From positions 186,001 through 250,000 of the forward strand of contig NZ_CP036313.1 of the NCBI RefSeq assembly GCF_004319545.1: DNA of 64,000 bases. The letters run 5' to 3'. The notes under the pieces were generated by a model. It saw only the letters and a list, made by a program, of their open reading frames with translations, was not told the origin of the DNA and ran no database searches. Shown in pieces: positions 16,043 through 25,383 of this stretch (its first letter is position 1; every line of letters begins with the position of its first letter). Both the position numbers and the translations under genes were made by a program. Origin of the DNA: Desulfobacter hydrogenophilus (lineage in GTDB: Bacteria; Desulfobacterota; Desulfobacteria; Desulfobacterales; Desulfobacteraceae).

Positions 16043-17788
16043 ATGCCATCCTGTGAAGCTGAGTCTAAACCCATCAATATAACTCCGGACCAAAATGCAT
16101 GGTTTACAGCATTCTTCCTTGAAAACCATATTGATCCGTTTGCCTATCCCACAAAAGTAGGATCCCGGGAGCAGATGGAATTCATGGTCTATTCGGAAAA
16201 CGACGAACGGTTCTATCCCTGCTCCGATACTATGTTTGCTGCGATTATGTCCCGGAAAAGGCCAAGATTTTTGTGTAACCGTTACCGAGAGGTGCTTGAC
16301 AGAATTTTTGTCCTTATCAAAGAGTTCATTGATTCAGAAGAGGACCGCGCGTTCCTGTCCAGCTTGATACAAATAAAATATGATAATGAGATTCAAAGCC
16401 GACTGCTCATACCCTCCCGGCTTGAAAAACGCCTGTATAAAATTTTCTTAAGCCGCACCCATATAGAAGACCCCTATGAAAGCCAAAAAAAAAAAGAAAA
16501 TGCCAGGGCATACAGATTCATGGTTTCCGAATCCTTTAAAAAAGCCTTAAACGAAGTTAACGGTGCCCTGGGCAAGATGAAAGGATTGACCCTTACACAG
16601 GTTAAGGCAAAGATCAATGAGATAGAATTCACACGGCGGCTCTCCCTCTTGACGGGCTCCGCCCTGTGGCAGGATGAGGATTTCAAGGTCCCCTCGACAT
16701 CGGCCATAAAAACCTTGTTGAAAACAAAAATTACAGGCAACGGCATGGAACGGCTTCTTGAACTGGTGAATACGCCGAAATCAAAAATTCTGTGGCTTAC
16801 CGATGAGTCCAGGGATGTGGTGGCGGACATTGCCATTGCCCAGTTCCTTGCAAACATAGGCCATGTGGTGATTCTTTCGGTCAAAGAAAAACCATTTTAT
16901 AAAAAAGTCTGCCTGAACGACACCCGTACAGACCCGGTTTTATCCAAAATCCTGGACCAGGCCCATTTCATCCAAGACAAAACCATCAGTAAAAACAAGC
17001 TGGTCCAACGTCTGAAACAAGATGAACATCTGTATGTGATATCCGACGGTACCCAGGAAGCACTGAATCTATCGCTGGTCTCCACCACCTTTTCACGGGT
17101 TTTCAAGGAGGTGGACTGCGTGGTGACAAGAGGGCCGAAACAAAAAAATCGGATGATCCAGACCCATTTCAGGTTTACCAGGGATGTGATCAATATCTGC
17201 ACAAAAGGCAACAAATTGGACATTGTCTTTAAGCCCAGGCACCCTGATTTTATCAATTTCAGCCACACGGACCTTGAAGAAAAGGCCAATAAAATTATTT
17301 CCGAAATGAAACAGGCCAAAAAGAAAAACATGACCGTAATGTTTTACTCGGGCATCATCGGTTCCATCCCCGGCAAAATTGATGTTGCAAAAAAAATAAT
17401 GAGTCATTTTATTAACCATTTAAAAAACCAGTCCGACAATCTGTTTATCATTAATCCGTCTTCATATTATGAGGCTGGCATGGATGCCGATGATCTGATG
17501 TATATGTGGGAAATTGTTCAACGAAGCGGATACATTGATATCTGGCGGTTTCAAACCTCAGAAGACATCGCCCAAAGCTTTGAAATCATGGGACAGAAAG
17601 TACCGCCGGAATGGATCGGAAAGGATGCCACCTATTCCACCGGCTGCACCAAGGAGATGCGTATTGCCGAGGACGTCCAGAAAGAGAACCCGGAAATGCA
17701 GCTGATGGGGCCGGCTGTGGTTAAATTCATGCGCAGGAATGAATATGGGGTGGGCTCCATGTATGATCGACGCCTGACCCGTATATAA
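16043..17788 (+). CDS. Large uncharacterised protein with a possible DUF89/ARMT1-like region
   Basis: 581 residues, soluble, without signal peptide or membrane segment. I do not recognise the family with certainty. Residues ~249-290 (KILWLTDESRDVVADIAIAQ, then HVVILSVKEKPFYKKV) resemble the metal-binding core of DUF89/ARMT1 damage-control phosphatases (D-N-x-G-E-x-x-x-D and V-K-x-x-P), with the canonical asparagine absent. A DGTQEALNL segment at ~332-340 fits a later acidic motif. The last 170 residues (SGIIGSIPGKIDVAKK, INPSSYYEAGMDADDLMYMWE, YSTGCTKEMRIAEDV) look well conserved but unassigned. AAGGAG precedes the ATG, and gspF follows after 15 bp, so they are probably cotranscribed. Confidence 0.6.
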   Translation: MPSCEAESKPINITPDQNAWFTAFFLENHIDPFAYPTKVGSREQMEFMVYSENDERFYPCSDTMFAAIMSRKRPRFLCNRYREVLDRIFVLIKEFIDSEEDRAFLSSLIQIKYDNEIQSRLLIPSRLEKRLYKIFLSRTHIEDPYESQKKKENARAYRFMVSESFKKALNEVNGALGKMKGLTLTQVKAKINEIEFTRRLSLLTGSALWQDEDFKVPSTSAIKTLLKTKITGNGMERLLELVNTPKSKILWLTDESRDVVADIAIAQFLANIGHVVILSVKEKPFYKKVCLNDTRTDPVLSKILDQAHFIQDKTISKNKLVQRLKQDEHLYVISDGTQEALNLSLVSTTFSRVFKEVDCVVTRGPKQKNRMIQTHFRFTRDVINICTKGNKLDIVFKPRHPDFINFSHTDLEEKANKIISEMKQAKKKNMTVMFYSGIIGSIPGKIDVAKKIMSHFINHLKNQSDNLFIINPSSYYEAGMDADDLMYMWEIVQRSGYIDIWRFQTSEDIAQSFEIMGQKVPPEWIGKDATYSTGCTKEMRIAEDVQKENPEMQLMGPAVVKFMRRNEYGVGSMYDRRLTRI

Positions 17789-17803
17789 AGGATCGCATAC
17801 ACT

Positions 17804-19051
17804 ATGGCCGTTTTCGAATATAACGGGCTGAGTGCTTCCGGCAAAAAAAAATCAGGCATTATAGATGCTGAAACTCCTGAGGCAGCCCAGGATGATTTGA
17901 AACAAAAAGGCATTTTCCCCACCTCAATCCTTCGAATTGAATCAGGGGCAGGCCACGTTAAAACAAAAAAAGGGACACCCGGGGAAAAGACATTTAACCT
18001 GCCGCCCCTTTTCTCTTCCGTAAAATCTTCCGAAATCACCATGATCACACGCCAGCTGGCCACGCTTCTGGCCGCAGGCTTTCCCTTGCTCAAAGCCCTT
18101 GCCACCCTGGTGCCCCAGGCTAGGACCAAGGCGTTTAAGCGGGTCCTGTCCAGGGTCAAGGACGCCATTGAAGAAGGAAACAGCTTTGCCGACGCTTTAG
18201 GCGCCCACCCCCAGGTCTTTTCTGCGGTATACATCAACATGGTCAAGGCCGGGGAGGCCTCGGGCACCTTAGAGGTTGTGCTGGAACGGCTGGCCGATTT
18301 CAGCGAAAAAAGAGAGGACACAAAGAAGAAAATTCAAGCGTCCCTTGCCTATCCCGTGCTCATGGCGGTCATTGGCTTTCTTGTACTTGTGTTTCTTTTG
18401 ACCTTTATTGTCCCCAATATCACAAAAATATTTACAGATATGAACCATGAGCTGCCCATGCCCACCCAAATTCTTCTTGGTATCAGCAGCATAGTAAAAG
18501 CGTGGTGGTGGCTGATCATTCCCGCACCGTTTTTTGGCCTTTTGTGCCTGTACGGTATCCGCAGAACAGACAAAGGGGGGCGTGTTATAGACCAGATCAT
18601 TTTATCCCTGCCGGTTTCCGGCGGCCTGACCAGACAGCTCATTGCATCCCGGTTTTCCAGGACATTAGGGTCTTTGCTTGACAACGGGGTGCCGCTTTTA
18701 ACAGCCCTGGGCATTACCAAAACCATTTCCGGCAACCGGGTGATTGCCGAACTGATCGAAAAGTCCGCCCAGGCAGTGGAACAAGGCGGCAGTCTGGGTT
18801 CTGTTCTGGAAAAAAATTCAGCCTTTCCGGACCTTGCAGCCCAGATGATCAAGGTGGGAGAAAAAAGCGGTGAAATGGAAAAGATGCTGGAAAAATCAGC
18901 AGAACTGTTTGAACGAAATGTTCAGACTGCCATTACAGCCGCTACCTCAATCATCGAACCTTTGATCATTCTTATCATGGGCGTGGTCATCGGATTTATC
19001 ATCCTTGCGGTTTGTTTGCCAATATTTGAAATTAACCAGTTAATAGGATAG
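17804..19051 (+). CDS. gspF: Type II secretion system inner-membrane platform protein GspF
   Basis: 415 residues, the family length. Two T2SSF domains (~70-190 and ~275-400) each contain the conserved FxxQLATLLAAGFPLLKAL / FSRTLGSLLDNGVPLLTAL helices, and three transmembrane helices are visible (~170-190, 222-245, 375-400). GspF anchors the GspE ATPase and pseudopilus assembly. It lies about 15 kb from the main gsp operon and follows an unknown gene. The first base of a MITE-like element supplies the G of its TAG stop codon (19049-19051). A PilC role cannot be excluded because a second GspE/PilB ATPase lies at 54341. Confidence 0.85.
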   Translation: MAVFEYNGLSASGKKKSGIIDAETPEAAQDDLKQKGIFPTSILRIESGAGHVKTKKGTPGEKTFNLPPLFSSVKSSEITMITRQLATLLAAGFPLLKALATLVPQARTKAFKRVLSRVKDAIEEGNSFADALGAHPQVFSAVYINMVKAGEASGTLEVVLERLADFSEKREDTKKKIQASLAYPVLMAVIGFLVLVFLLTFIVPNITKIFTDMNHELPMPTQILLGISSIVKAWWWLIIPAPFFGLLCLYGIRRTDKGGRVIDQIILSLPVSGGLTRQLIASRFSRTLGSLLDNGVPLLTALGITKTISGNRVIAELIEKSAQAVEQGGSLGSVLEKNSAFPDLAAQMIKVGEKSGEMEKMLEKSAELFERNVQTAITAATSIIEPLIILIMGVVIGFIILAVCLPIFEINQLIG

Positions 19052-19137
19052 GGACCGCAGATTAAATACGTTGGGCAAAAATAACGCCGAATGTTGGTTC
19101 ATCTACAAGGCGCATTAAAGGTTGAATAGCAGGCCTG
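19051..19137. repeat. MITE-like element C, truncated copy C1
   Basis: Starts GGGACCGCAGATTAAATA directly after the TA of the gspF stop codon and matches, in reverse orientation, the right half of copies C2 (36773) and C3 (57329): the blocks ATAACGCCGAAT, TTGGTTCATCTACAAGGCGC and ATTAAAGGTTGAATAGCA are shared. The similarity ends near 19137, so the distal half and second terminus are missing. Confidence 0.7.
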
Positions 19138-19236
19138 GGTGCCCGGTGGCAGGACGGAAAACCGGATAAGGAAGCAAAGTGCCATTATCCGTTTGCCTGT
19201 TAAAACGGTATAGAATCTGAAAAAAACAGGAGGATT

Positions 19237-20580
19237 ATGAAACAAATTGAAAGCACCGGAATGACCCGGCGGGACTTTTTGCAAGGCTGTGCAGCAACGG
19301 CCGTAACCCTGGCAGGGGCGGGACTGTTCCAGGGGTGCGCCATTGATCCGGTCACCGGGCAAAAGCAGTTGATGCTCATGAGCCGGGACCAGGAAATATC
19401 CCTGGATCGACAGCAGTCGCCCTTTCAATTTTCTTCGGACTACGGTGTAACCCAGGATAACGAACTGAACCGGTATGTTTCAGGCGTGGGCAGATCCATG
19501 GTGCCCCGGGTGCACCGACCCGACATGCCCTATAATTTCCAGGTGGTCAATGCCACCTATATAAATGCCTATGCGTTCCCCGGCGGCTCCATCGCCGTGA
19601 CCCGGGGAATTTTACTGAAGATTGACAATGAGGCTGAGCTGGCCTCACTTCTGGGTCACGAACTGGGGCATGTCAATGCACGGCATACGGCCGAACAGCA
19701 ATCCAAAGGACAGATCTCGTCCATTCTGCTGGCAGGTCTTTCAGCGGCAGTAGAGACCCAGGGTGCCGGATTGGGCGATTGGGCCCAGAAGCTTGGAGGC
19801 CTGGGGCAGGGTCTATTTCTTTCCAAATACTCCCGGGATAACGAGCGTGAGGCCGATGCCTTAGGGCACCAGTACATGGCCCGGTCCGGATACAACTCCA
19901 AAGGGTTTACCGGCCTGATGGAAATGCTCAACGAAATGAATACCACAAAGCCCAGTTCAACCCAAATGCTGTTTGCCACCCATCCCATGAGCCGGGAACG
20001 GCTGGACGCCGCAAGAGACAGGGACAATGGAATATACCGGGACACCCACTCCCTGAGCCTGTATCGCGAAAGATATATGGACCACACAGCCAATTTAAGG
20101 TCAATGAAAGCCATGATTGTCAAACTCCAGGATGCCGATCATTTTCTGGCCAAAGAGCAATATGACCAGGCCGAAGGTGCTTTGATGGCTGCTCTCAGAT
20201 TAAAAGACAATGATTATACGGCCCAGGTGATGACAGCCAAATGTATGCTGATCAGGGAAAAGAATCAGAACGCTGCATACCATGCCGGCCTTGCCAAACA
20301 GCTTTCTCCCCAAGAAAACCAGGGACATTATATTTCAGGACTTTCCAATCTGGCGTTAAAAAAGCCTATGCAGGCCTATAATGATTTTTCTGCTTGCAGC
20401 AGGCTGCTGCCGGGAAATCCCCAGACAACCTTTTACCAGGGCTACGCCCTTGATATGGCCGGTAAAAAACAGCGGGCAGCCCGGGCGTATGCGGCTTATC
20501 TAAAAGAGATCCATTATGCGTCAAATAAGTACAGCCAGTATGCGTATAAGCAGCTTAAAGCATGGAATTATGTTGATTAG
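19237..20580 (+). CDS. Periplasmic M48 metalloprotease lipoprotein with TPR region (BepA/YfgC-like)
   Basis: 447 residues. The N-terminus has a twin-arginine motif (TRRDFL, residues 10-15), a hydrophobic stretch and a lipobox ending LFQGC, predicting Tat export and lipidation. The zinc motif HELGH is at ~141-145, with the third ligand in NEREADALGHQY. The C-terminal ~150 residues read as TPR-like helices. Such proteins assist outer-membrane biogenesis and degrade misassembled proteins, as E. coli BepA does for LptD/BamA. CAGGAGG precedes the ATG. It follows gspF after a truncated repeat. Confidence 0.88.
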   Translation: MKQIESTGMTRRDFLQGCAATAVTLAGAGLFQGCAIDPVTGQKQLMLMSRDQEISLDRQQSPFQFSSDYGVTQDNELNRYVSGVGRSMVPRVHRPDMPYNFQVVNATYINAYAFPGGSIAVTRGILLKIDNEAELASLLGHELGHVNARHTAEQQSKGQISSILLAGLSAAVETQGAGLGDWAQKLGGLGQGLFLSKYSRDNEREADALGHQYMARSGYNSKGFTGLMEMLNEMNTTKPSSTQMLFATHPMSRERLDAARDRDNGIYRDTHSLSLYRERYMDHTANLRSMKAMIVKLQDADHFLAKEQYDQAEGALMAALRLKDNDYTAQVMTAKCMLIREKNQNAAYHAGLAKQLSPQENQGHYISGLSNLALKKPMQAYNDFSACSRLLPGNPQTTFYQGYALDMAGKKQRAARAYAAYLKEIHYASNKYSQYAYKQLKAWNYVD

Positions 20581-20587
20581 TGTTCAA

Positions 20588-20650
20588 TTCCGGCAATTCC
20601 GGGGACACTATATTTAATTTTAACCAGAAAAGGCACCGGTTAAACCGGTA
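20588..20650 (+). repeat. REP-like sequence with CCGGGGACACTATATTTAAT motif and a palindrome
   Basis: AATTCCGGGGACACTATATT lies at 20595-20614, followed by the palindrome ACCGGTTAAACCGGT (20636-20650). The GGGGACACTATA-TTAATT motif is, from memory, commonly found near REP-associated (Y1) transposase genes in proteobacteria; a transposase remnant of that kind lies at 28997. Interpretation as a REP/transposon end is inference. Confidence 0.4.
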
Positions 20651-20656
20651 ATTTCC

Positions 20657-20926
20657 ATGTTCGGTGAAGAAGAACGCAACTTAACATCACAAGGAGACTT
20701 AAATGAGGCAATTACTTTTTTGTATGACGATTATTTTTTTTATCACCTGGTTGTGAAGGCTTCTACCTTAAAAAAAGATGATGCGTCAATTATGGGCAAA
20801 CAAATAGTGAGCAACATTAAGCAGGAAAAGTATATACTGAACCATGGACAGGGATGGAGTTTGTATGGGTTCTTGGCGGCTGTTTTCAGATGGGAACCCC
20901 AGAAGGTGGTTCATTTAATGCGGTAA
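20657..20926 (+). CDS. Doubtful hypothetical ORF or gene remnant
   Basis: 89 codons without recognisable homology and without a good ribosome-binding site before its ATG. A better initiation signal lies inside it in another frame: AAGGAGACTTAA then ATG at 20703, encoding a 17-residue hydrophobic MRQLLFCMTIIFFITWL that stops at once. This looks like the signal peptide of a gene broken by a frameshift, with the ORF's C-terminal half (KASTLKKDDASIMGKQIVSN...) as its continuation. Either reading is tentative. Confidence 0.25.
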   Translation: MFGEEERNLTSQGDLNEAITFLYDDYFFYHLVVKASTLKKDDASIMGKQIVSNIKQEKYILNHGQGWSLYGFLAAVFRWEPQKVVHLMR

Positions 20927-21587
20927 TCTCCGAGAATGGTGCAAGGACCTGTATGCAAAAGATGCCTGCAGCAATCATAGTCTCCAGAACCCTACGCACA
21001 TAAGTGAGGATAAAAAAGAAAGTTAGTCGTACAATTCGTGGTGACAGTTATTATCTCAATTCTTGCGATGTTCGCTGTGATAGTCGAACTTGGAGCTGGA
21101 GAGACCACAACGAGGTAGACGTTGATTTTAGGCTTATCAAGAAAAATTGAAGGTATTATCAGTTGTCGATAAGTCAAGCGTGGTCGGAGTAGGGCGGACC
21201 ATGGACCGCTGCATCCTCACGATTTTAAAAACCCTGGAAAAACACCCGGAATTGCAAGACCGCGTGATATATTGATGAGCGTATGCCGGAATATTAATTC
21301 CAATCTTTTGGATACATCTTTGTAATGCTTGGAATATTATATATACGCCTGGGGTTAAAATCTTCGTACACCTTGTAATCGATAGAATTTCCTGGCTTTC
21401 GTTCAGCCACTAATTACCATGTTGCCACACTGCCGAGGCTATGCTATAAACCCTCCTTCATAAGCATTCAGGTCTTTGATTTCAGTAGAAATTTTGCTAA
21501 ATTTAAAGTCATTGAACAATATCATTGAAGATTTAACGTTTTACCCCTCTCCTCTATTTTGTAGGGGAGAAATGCAAGGAGAAAACT
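20927..21587. other. 660-bp spacer without a supportable gene
   Basis: All frames are broken by stops. A 24-codon fragment at 21201-21275 (MDRCILTILKTLEKHPELQD) has protein-like composition and may be debris of an older gene. The last 110 bp are A/T-rich and should contain the livK promoter, but no convincing -35/-10 pair is visible. Confidence 0.4.
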
Positions 21588-22712
21588 ATGAAACAAACAG
21601 CTTTGCTATCAATGTTCTTATTCATCTTTTGTTGTTTTGCAGGAGGTGCTCAGGCAGAAAATACGTTGAAAATCGGTGTTCAGGCACCAATCACAGGTAA
21701 GTATGCCAATGAAGGCCAGGGAATTGATCAGGCGGTGCGTCTGCTTGCAGAGCAGATCAACGCTAAAGGCGGTGTTCTTGGAAAACAGATCGAGGTTGTC
21801 AGCTGTGATGATGAAGGCACCGCAATGAAAGCAGCCATCTGTGCTAAAAATTTGGTAAACAAAGGTGTAAAGATGGTTATCGGATCCTACACCTCAACCT
21901 GTGCAGAAGCGGCCCAGGCAACCTACTACCGTGCAGGTGTGCTGCAAACCACCGATGGAACCAGTGACTCTTTGACTGAGCACGGCTACTGGACCTTTTT
22001 CAGAAACTCCTTCCCCAACAGTGCAGAAGGCAATTTTGCTGCAAAATATCTTGTTAAAGAAAAAAAATATCAACGAATTGCCATTCTTTCCGATTTTTCC
22101 AGCTATGCTGACGGCCTGGGAACGGCAGTTGAAAAAGCGGTTAAAAACCTTAACGGCAACATTATCTACAGAGGCAAGATTAAATCCGGCGCCCAGAATT
22201 TTACGCCTGTTATTACCCAGATCAAATCCAAAAAGCCTGATGTACTGTTTTTCTCCGGTTATTTCAGTGATGGCGGCTTGATCCGTTCACAGATGGTCGG
22301 GTTGGGTCTGAAGGCTGATTTTGTTGGCGGCGATTCCAATGATAACCCCGATTTCTTAAAACTTGCCGGGAAAAGTGCACAAGGCGCTTATATCATTAAC
22401 GTACCAACGCCTGAATTGCTTCCCTATGACCTTGCCAAGGATTTTCTTAAAGCCTATAAAGCTAAATATAACATGACGCCGCCTTCCATCTGGACTCTGC
22501 TTAATGTTGACGGCATGCGCGCATTTATTCACGCCATGGAACAGAATAACAGCTTTGATACCAAACAAGCATCTGAATTTCTCCATCAGATGAAAGACTA
22601 TCCCGGTATCACCGGCCCTATCTCTTTTGCCAAAGACGGCAACAGAATCGGCTCCGGTTACATGGCTTATCGTATAGAAGCAGACGGTAGCTACAAAATC
22701 GTCTTTAAATAA
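21588..22712 (+). CDS. livK: ABC transporter substrate-binding protein, branched-chain amino acid (LivK) type
   Basis: 374 residues. The signal peptide (~1-23) ends GGAQA before ENTLKIGVQAPITGKYANEG, the typical start of a Peripla_BP_6 receptor. QGIDQAVRLLAEQINAKGGVLGKQIEVV and the IGSYTSTCAEAA substrate-loop region follow. It captures a branched-chain amino acid or related compound in the periplasm for the permease encoded by the next four genes. AAGGAG lies before the ATG. Sequence alone does not fix the ligand; this receptor class also binds amides and short-chain acids. Confidence 0.85.
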   Translation: MKQTALLSMFLFIFCCFAGGAQAENTLKIGVQAPITGKYANEGQGIDQAVRLLAEQINAKGGVLGKQIEVVSCDDEGTAMKAAICAKNLVNKGVKMVIGSYTSTCAEAAQATYYRAGVLQTTDGTSDSLTEHGYWTFFRNSFPNSAEGNFAAKYLVKEKKYQRIAILSDFSSYADGLGTAVEKAVKNLNGNIIYRGKIKSGAQNFTPVITQIKSKKPDVLFFSGYFSDGGLIRSQMVGLGLKADFVGGDSNDNPDFLKLAGKSAQGAYIINVPTPELLPYDLAKDFLKAYKAKYNMTPPSIWTLLNVDGMRAFIHAMEQNNSFDTKQASEFLHQMKDYPGITGPISFAKDGNRIGSGYMAYRIEADGSYKIVFK

Positions 22713-22770
22713 TAAGCTTTGGCGCAGCACTCGTCTATCGGGTTGCTGTGCCGGACACTGCGTGATACGT

Positions 22771-23667
22771 ATGGATATTTTTTTTCAACAGCTTGTCAAT
22801 GGACTTACCATCGGTGCAATGTTTGCCCTGATTGCTCTGGGCTATACCATGGTCTACGGGGTGATGAAACTTATTAATTTTGCCCACGGAGATATGGTTG
22901 CAGGTGCTGCCTTTGTCGGCTTGACCATCTACACCCATATCATGGGTGAGGCGGCTTCCCTGCTTGCGGTCATCGCTATTTTCCTTCTGACGGCTGCTGT
23001 AGTGGCTTTTTTGGGAATTCTCTTAGAAAGGGCAGCTTACCGGCCCTTGCGAAATGCGCCTCGTCTTTCTGCCGTGGTAAGTGCTCTTGGTGCAAGTCTG
23101 ATCATTCAAAACGGTATTATGCTGGTATGGGGCCCCCAGATGCGAATTTTCCCGGAACTTATTCCCCAGGTCTCCTGGGAATTTGGAGGGGTTATCGTGA
23201 GCCTTATCCAATTTCTCATCATGGGCGTATCACTTCTGCTCATGGTTGCCCTGTACCTGTTTATCGAAAAAACACGTATGGGTGCAGCCATCAGAGCGGC
23301 ATCCATTGACCAGGATGCTGCACGCCTCATGGGAATCAATGTTGACCGGATCATTGCCGTCATCTTTATAATCGGTGCGTCACTTGGTGCCGTAGGCGGA
23401 CTTTTTATTGGTCTGTACTATCGCGGCATTACCTTTAATATGGGGTGGCAGTATGGGCTCTATGCATTTGTCGCCGCCATTATGGGAGGAATCGGCAACA
23501 TTCCCGGCGCTATGCTTGGCGGTATTATTTTAGGCCTTTTTAATGCCTTTATTGCCGGCTATGTCTCAAGTACCTGGGCCGATGCTTTTACCTTTATCCT
23601 CTTGATAGTTATTCTTATTGTACGCCCGACAGGCATTCTTGGCGAGCGGGTAGCGGAGAAGGTATGA
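22771..23667 (+). CDS. livH: Branched-chain amino acid ABC transporter permease LivH
   Basis: 298 residues from the ATG at 22771 (a GTG at 22762 is also in frame). A polytopic inner-membrane subunit with about eight helices and the LivH signatures LINFAHGDMVAGAAF (~30-44) and AAIMGGIGNIPGAMLGG near the C-terminus. It forms the translocation pore with LivM. The ATGA junction at 23664-23667 couples it to livM. Confidence 0.92.
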   Translation: MDIFFQQLVNGLTIGAMFALIALGYTMVYGVMKLINFAHGDMVAGAAFVGLTIYTHIMGEAASLLAVIAIFLLTAAVVAFLGILLERAAYRPLRNAPRLSAVVSALGASLIIQNGIMLVWGPQMRIFPELIPQVSWEFGGVIVSLIQFLIMGVSLLLMVALYLFIEKTRMGAAIRAASIDQDAARLMGINVDRIIAVIFIIGASLGAVGGLFIGLYYRGITFNMGWQYGLYAFVAAIMGGIGNIPGAMLGGIILGLFNAFIAGYVSSTWADAFTFILLIVILIVRPTGILGERVAEKV

Positions 23668-24623
23668 AACATTCTGATTATTACGGATATGCCTTGTTTT
23701 TTCTTGCTCTTGTCATTCTTCCTTCTTTTCTTGATTCAAGGTGGCAGGCCGTTGCCACAACCTTTATCATTTTTACCATCGTTGCACTCAGCCAGGATGT
23801 GGTTTTGGGAAAAAGCGGAATGTTCAATATGGGACAGGCTCTTTTTTTCGGACTTGGTGCCTATACGTCGGCCATCTGTAACACAAAATTAGGTATGCCC
23901 CTTCTGGCAAGCGTGCCTTTGGCAATCATTATACCTGCTTTTTTCGGCATTATTCTTGCCGGCCCCATTATCCATCTGCGGGGCGACTATCTTCTGGTGG
24001 TCACCATTGGTTTTAACATCGTTTTTGTCCAGGCGTTGCAGAATAATCTGCTCGGGCTGACCGGTGGACCCAACGGAATTTTCGGCATTGATACCTTACA
24101 GATTCCAGGCGTTGATTCCGGAAGCCAGGCGGCTGTTTACTATATTTGTCTTGCTGCGCTGGTCATGGTGCTCATGATGCTAAAAAATCTGGAGACAAGC
24201 AAAGCAGGCCGGGCTCTGCACTATTTCAGGGAAGATCCGCTTGCAGCCGAGAGCATCGGTATCAATACCCGGGCCTATAAAATTTTTGCATTTGCCCTTG
24301 GCGCCGGGATAGCCGGCCTTGCAGGCACTTTATATGCCAATCAGTATTCTGCAGTGAGTCCCGAGGCCTTTGACTTTGTTCAGTCTGTGCTTTTTTTCAG
24401 TATTGTGATCGTTGGCGGGTCTTCAGTGCCGGGTATTGTTTTAGGTGTCTTTGTCATGTTTGTACTGCCTGAAATTTTTCGTGATTTTGCTACATGGCGT
24501 TATTTCATTTTCGGTTTTGCCATGATTTTCACCATGATTTTAAGGCCTTGCGGTATATGGCCCGCAACTTACGGCAAAGTGCCCGCCTATATCCTTAAAG
24601 GGAAACAACATGGCAAAAAATGA
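23664..24623 (+). CDS. livM: Branched-chain amino acid ABC transporter permease LivM
   Basis: 319 residues, multi-helix inner-membrane permease. LSQDVVLGKSGMFNMGQALFFGLGAY near the N-terminus, the LRGDYLLVVTIGF loop and the EDPLAAESIGINTRAYK cytoplasmic coupling region are LivM hallmarks. It overlaps livH by 4 nt and livG by 14 nt, so the operon is tightly coupled. Confidence 0.92.
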   Translation: MKHSDYYGYALFFLALVILPSFLDSRWQAVATTFIIFTIVALSQDVVLGKSGMFNMGQALFFGLGAYTSAICNTKLGMPLLASVPLAIIIPAFFGIILAGPIIHLRGDYLLVVTIGFNIVFVQALQNNLLGLTGGPNGIFGIDTLQIPGVDSGSQAAVYYICLAALVMVLMMLKNLETSKAGRALHYFREDPLAAESIGINTRAYKIFAFALGAGIAGLAGTLYANQYSAVSPEAFDFVQSVLFFSIVIVGGSSVPGIVLGVFVMFVLPEIFRDFATWRYFIFGFAMIFTMILRPCGIWPATYGKVPAYILKGKQHGKK

Positions 24624-25383
24624 TCTTGTACTTGAAAACGTGACCAAAAAATTCGGCGGTTTGACTGCGGTTGACCGGCTTGATATGGAAGTTTGCCAAG
24701 GGCAGATCTACGGCCTGATCGGACCAAACGGAGCAGGTAAAACCACCATATTCAACTGCATCACCGGTATCCATCCCTGTGAGGAAGGCCGCATCCTGTG
24801 GAAAGGTGACGACATCACAAAGCTTCCTCCTCACCGGATTGCAGCAAAAGGCATTCTACGTACCTTTCAGACCATCCGGCTTTTTCCCCAGATGAGCGTT
24901 GCCGAAAACATCATGAGCGGACGCCATGTAAAAAGTTCCCAAGGGTGGTGGCACGGTATTATGCATACACCGAAATCTCGAAGAGACGAACGGGAAAATT
25001 GGCTCAAAGTTGAAGAACAACTTGAGTTTTTTCAGTTACACGAGTTTACGGTCCAACCGGTACAGTCCCTTCCCTACGGGCTGCAGCGCAGGGTTGAGAT
25101 TGCCCGAGCCATGGCTGCTGAACCATCGCTTCTTATTCTTGATGAACCTGCTGCCGGTCTCAATGATAAAGAAACCATGGGGCTTTTGAAACTGGTGTTT
25201 CGCATCAGGGAAATGGGCGTTACCATTCTTCTTATAGAACACGATATGGACCTTGTAATGCAACTGACGGAAAAGCTTACCGTAATCAACTTCGGCAAAA
25301 AAATAGCCGAGGGGACCCCGGCGCAAATCCAGCAGAACAAGGATGTTATTGAAGCATATCTGGGAAGTGACGATGATGACTGA
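24610..25383 (+). CDS. livG: Branched-chain amino acid ABC transporter ATPase LivG
   Basis: 257 residues. Walker [10 protein letters not shown] at ~38-46, an ABC signature variant [14 protein letters not shown] at ~153-166 (LPYG replaces LSGG, usual for LivG), Walker [13 protein letters not shown] and the switch histidine in [10 protein letters not shown]. It powers the LivHM permease from the cytosol. The start overlaps livM; the end overlaps the start of livF. Confidence 0.93.
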   Translation: MAKNDLVLENVTKKFGGLTAVDRLDMEVCQGQIYGLIGPNGAGKTTIFNCITGIHPCEEGRILWKGDDITKLPPHRIAAKGILRTFQTIRLFPQMSVAENIMSGRHVKSSQGWWHGIMHTPKSRRDERENWLKVEEQLEFFQLHEFTVQPVQSLPYGLQRRVEIARAMAAEPSLLILDEPAAGLNDKETMGLLKLVFRIREMGVTILLIEHDMDLVMQLTEKLTVINFGKKIAEGTPAQIQQNKDVIEAYLGSDDDD

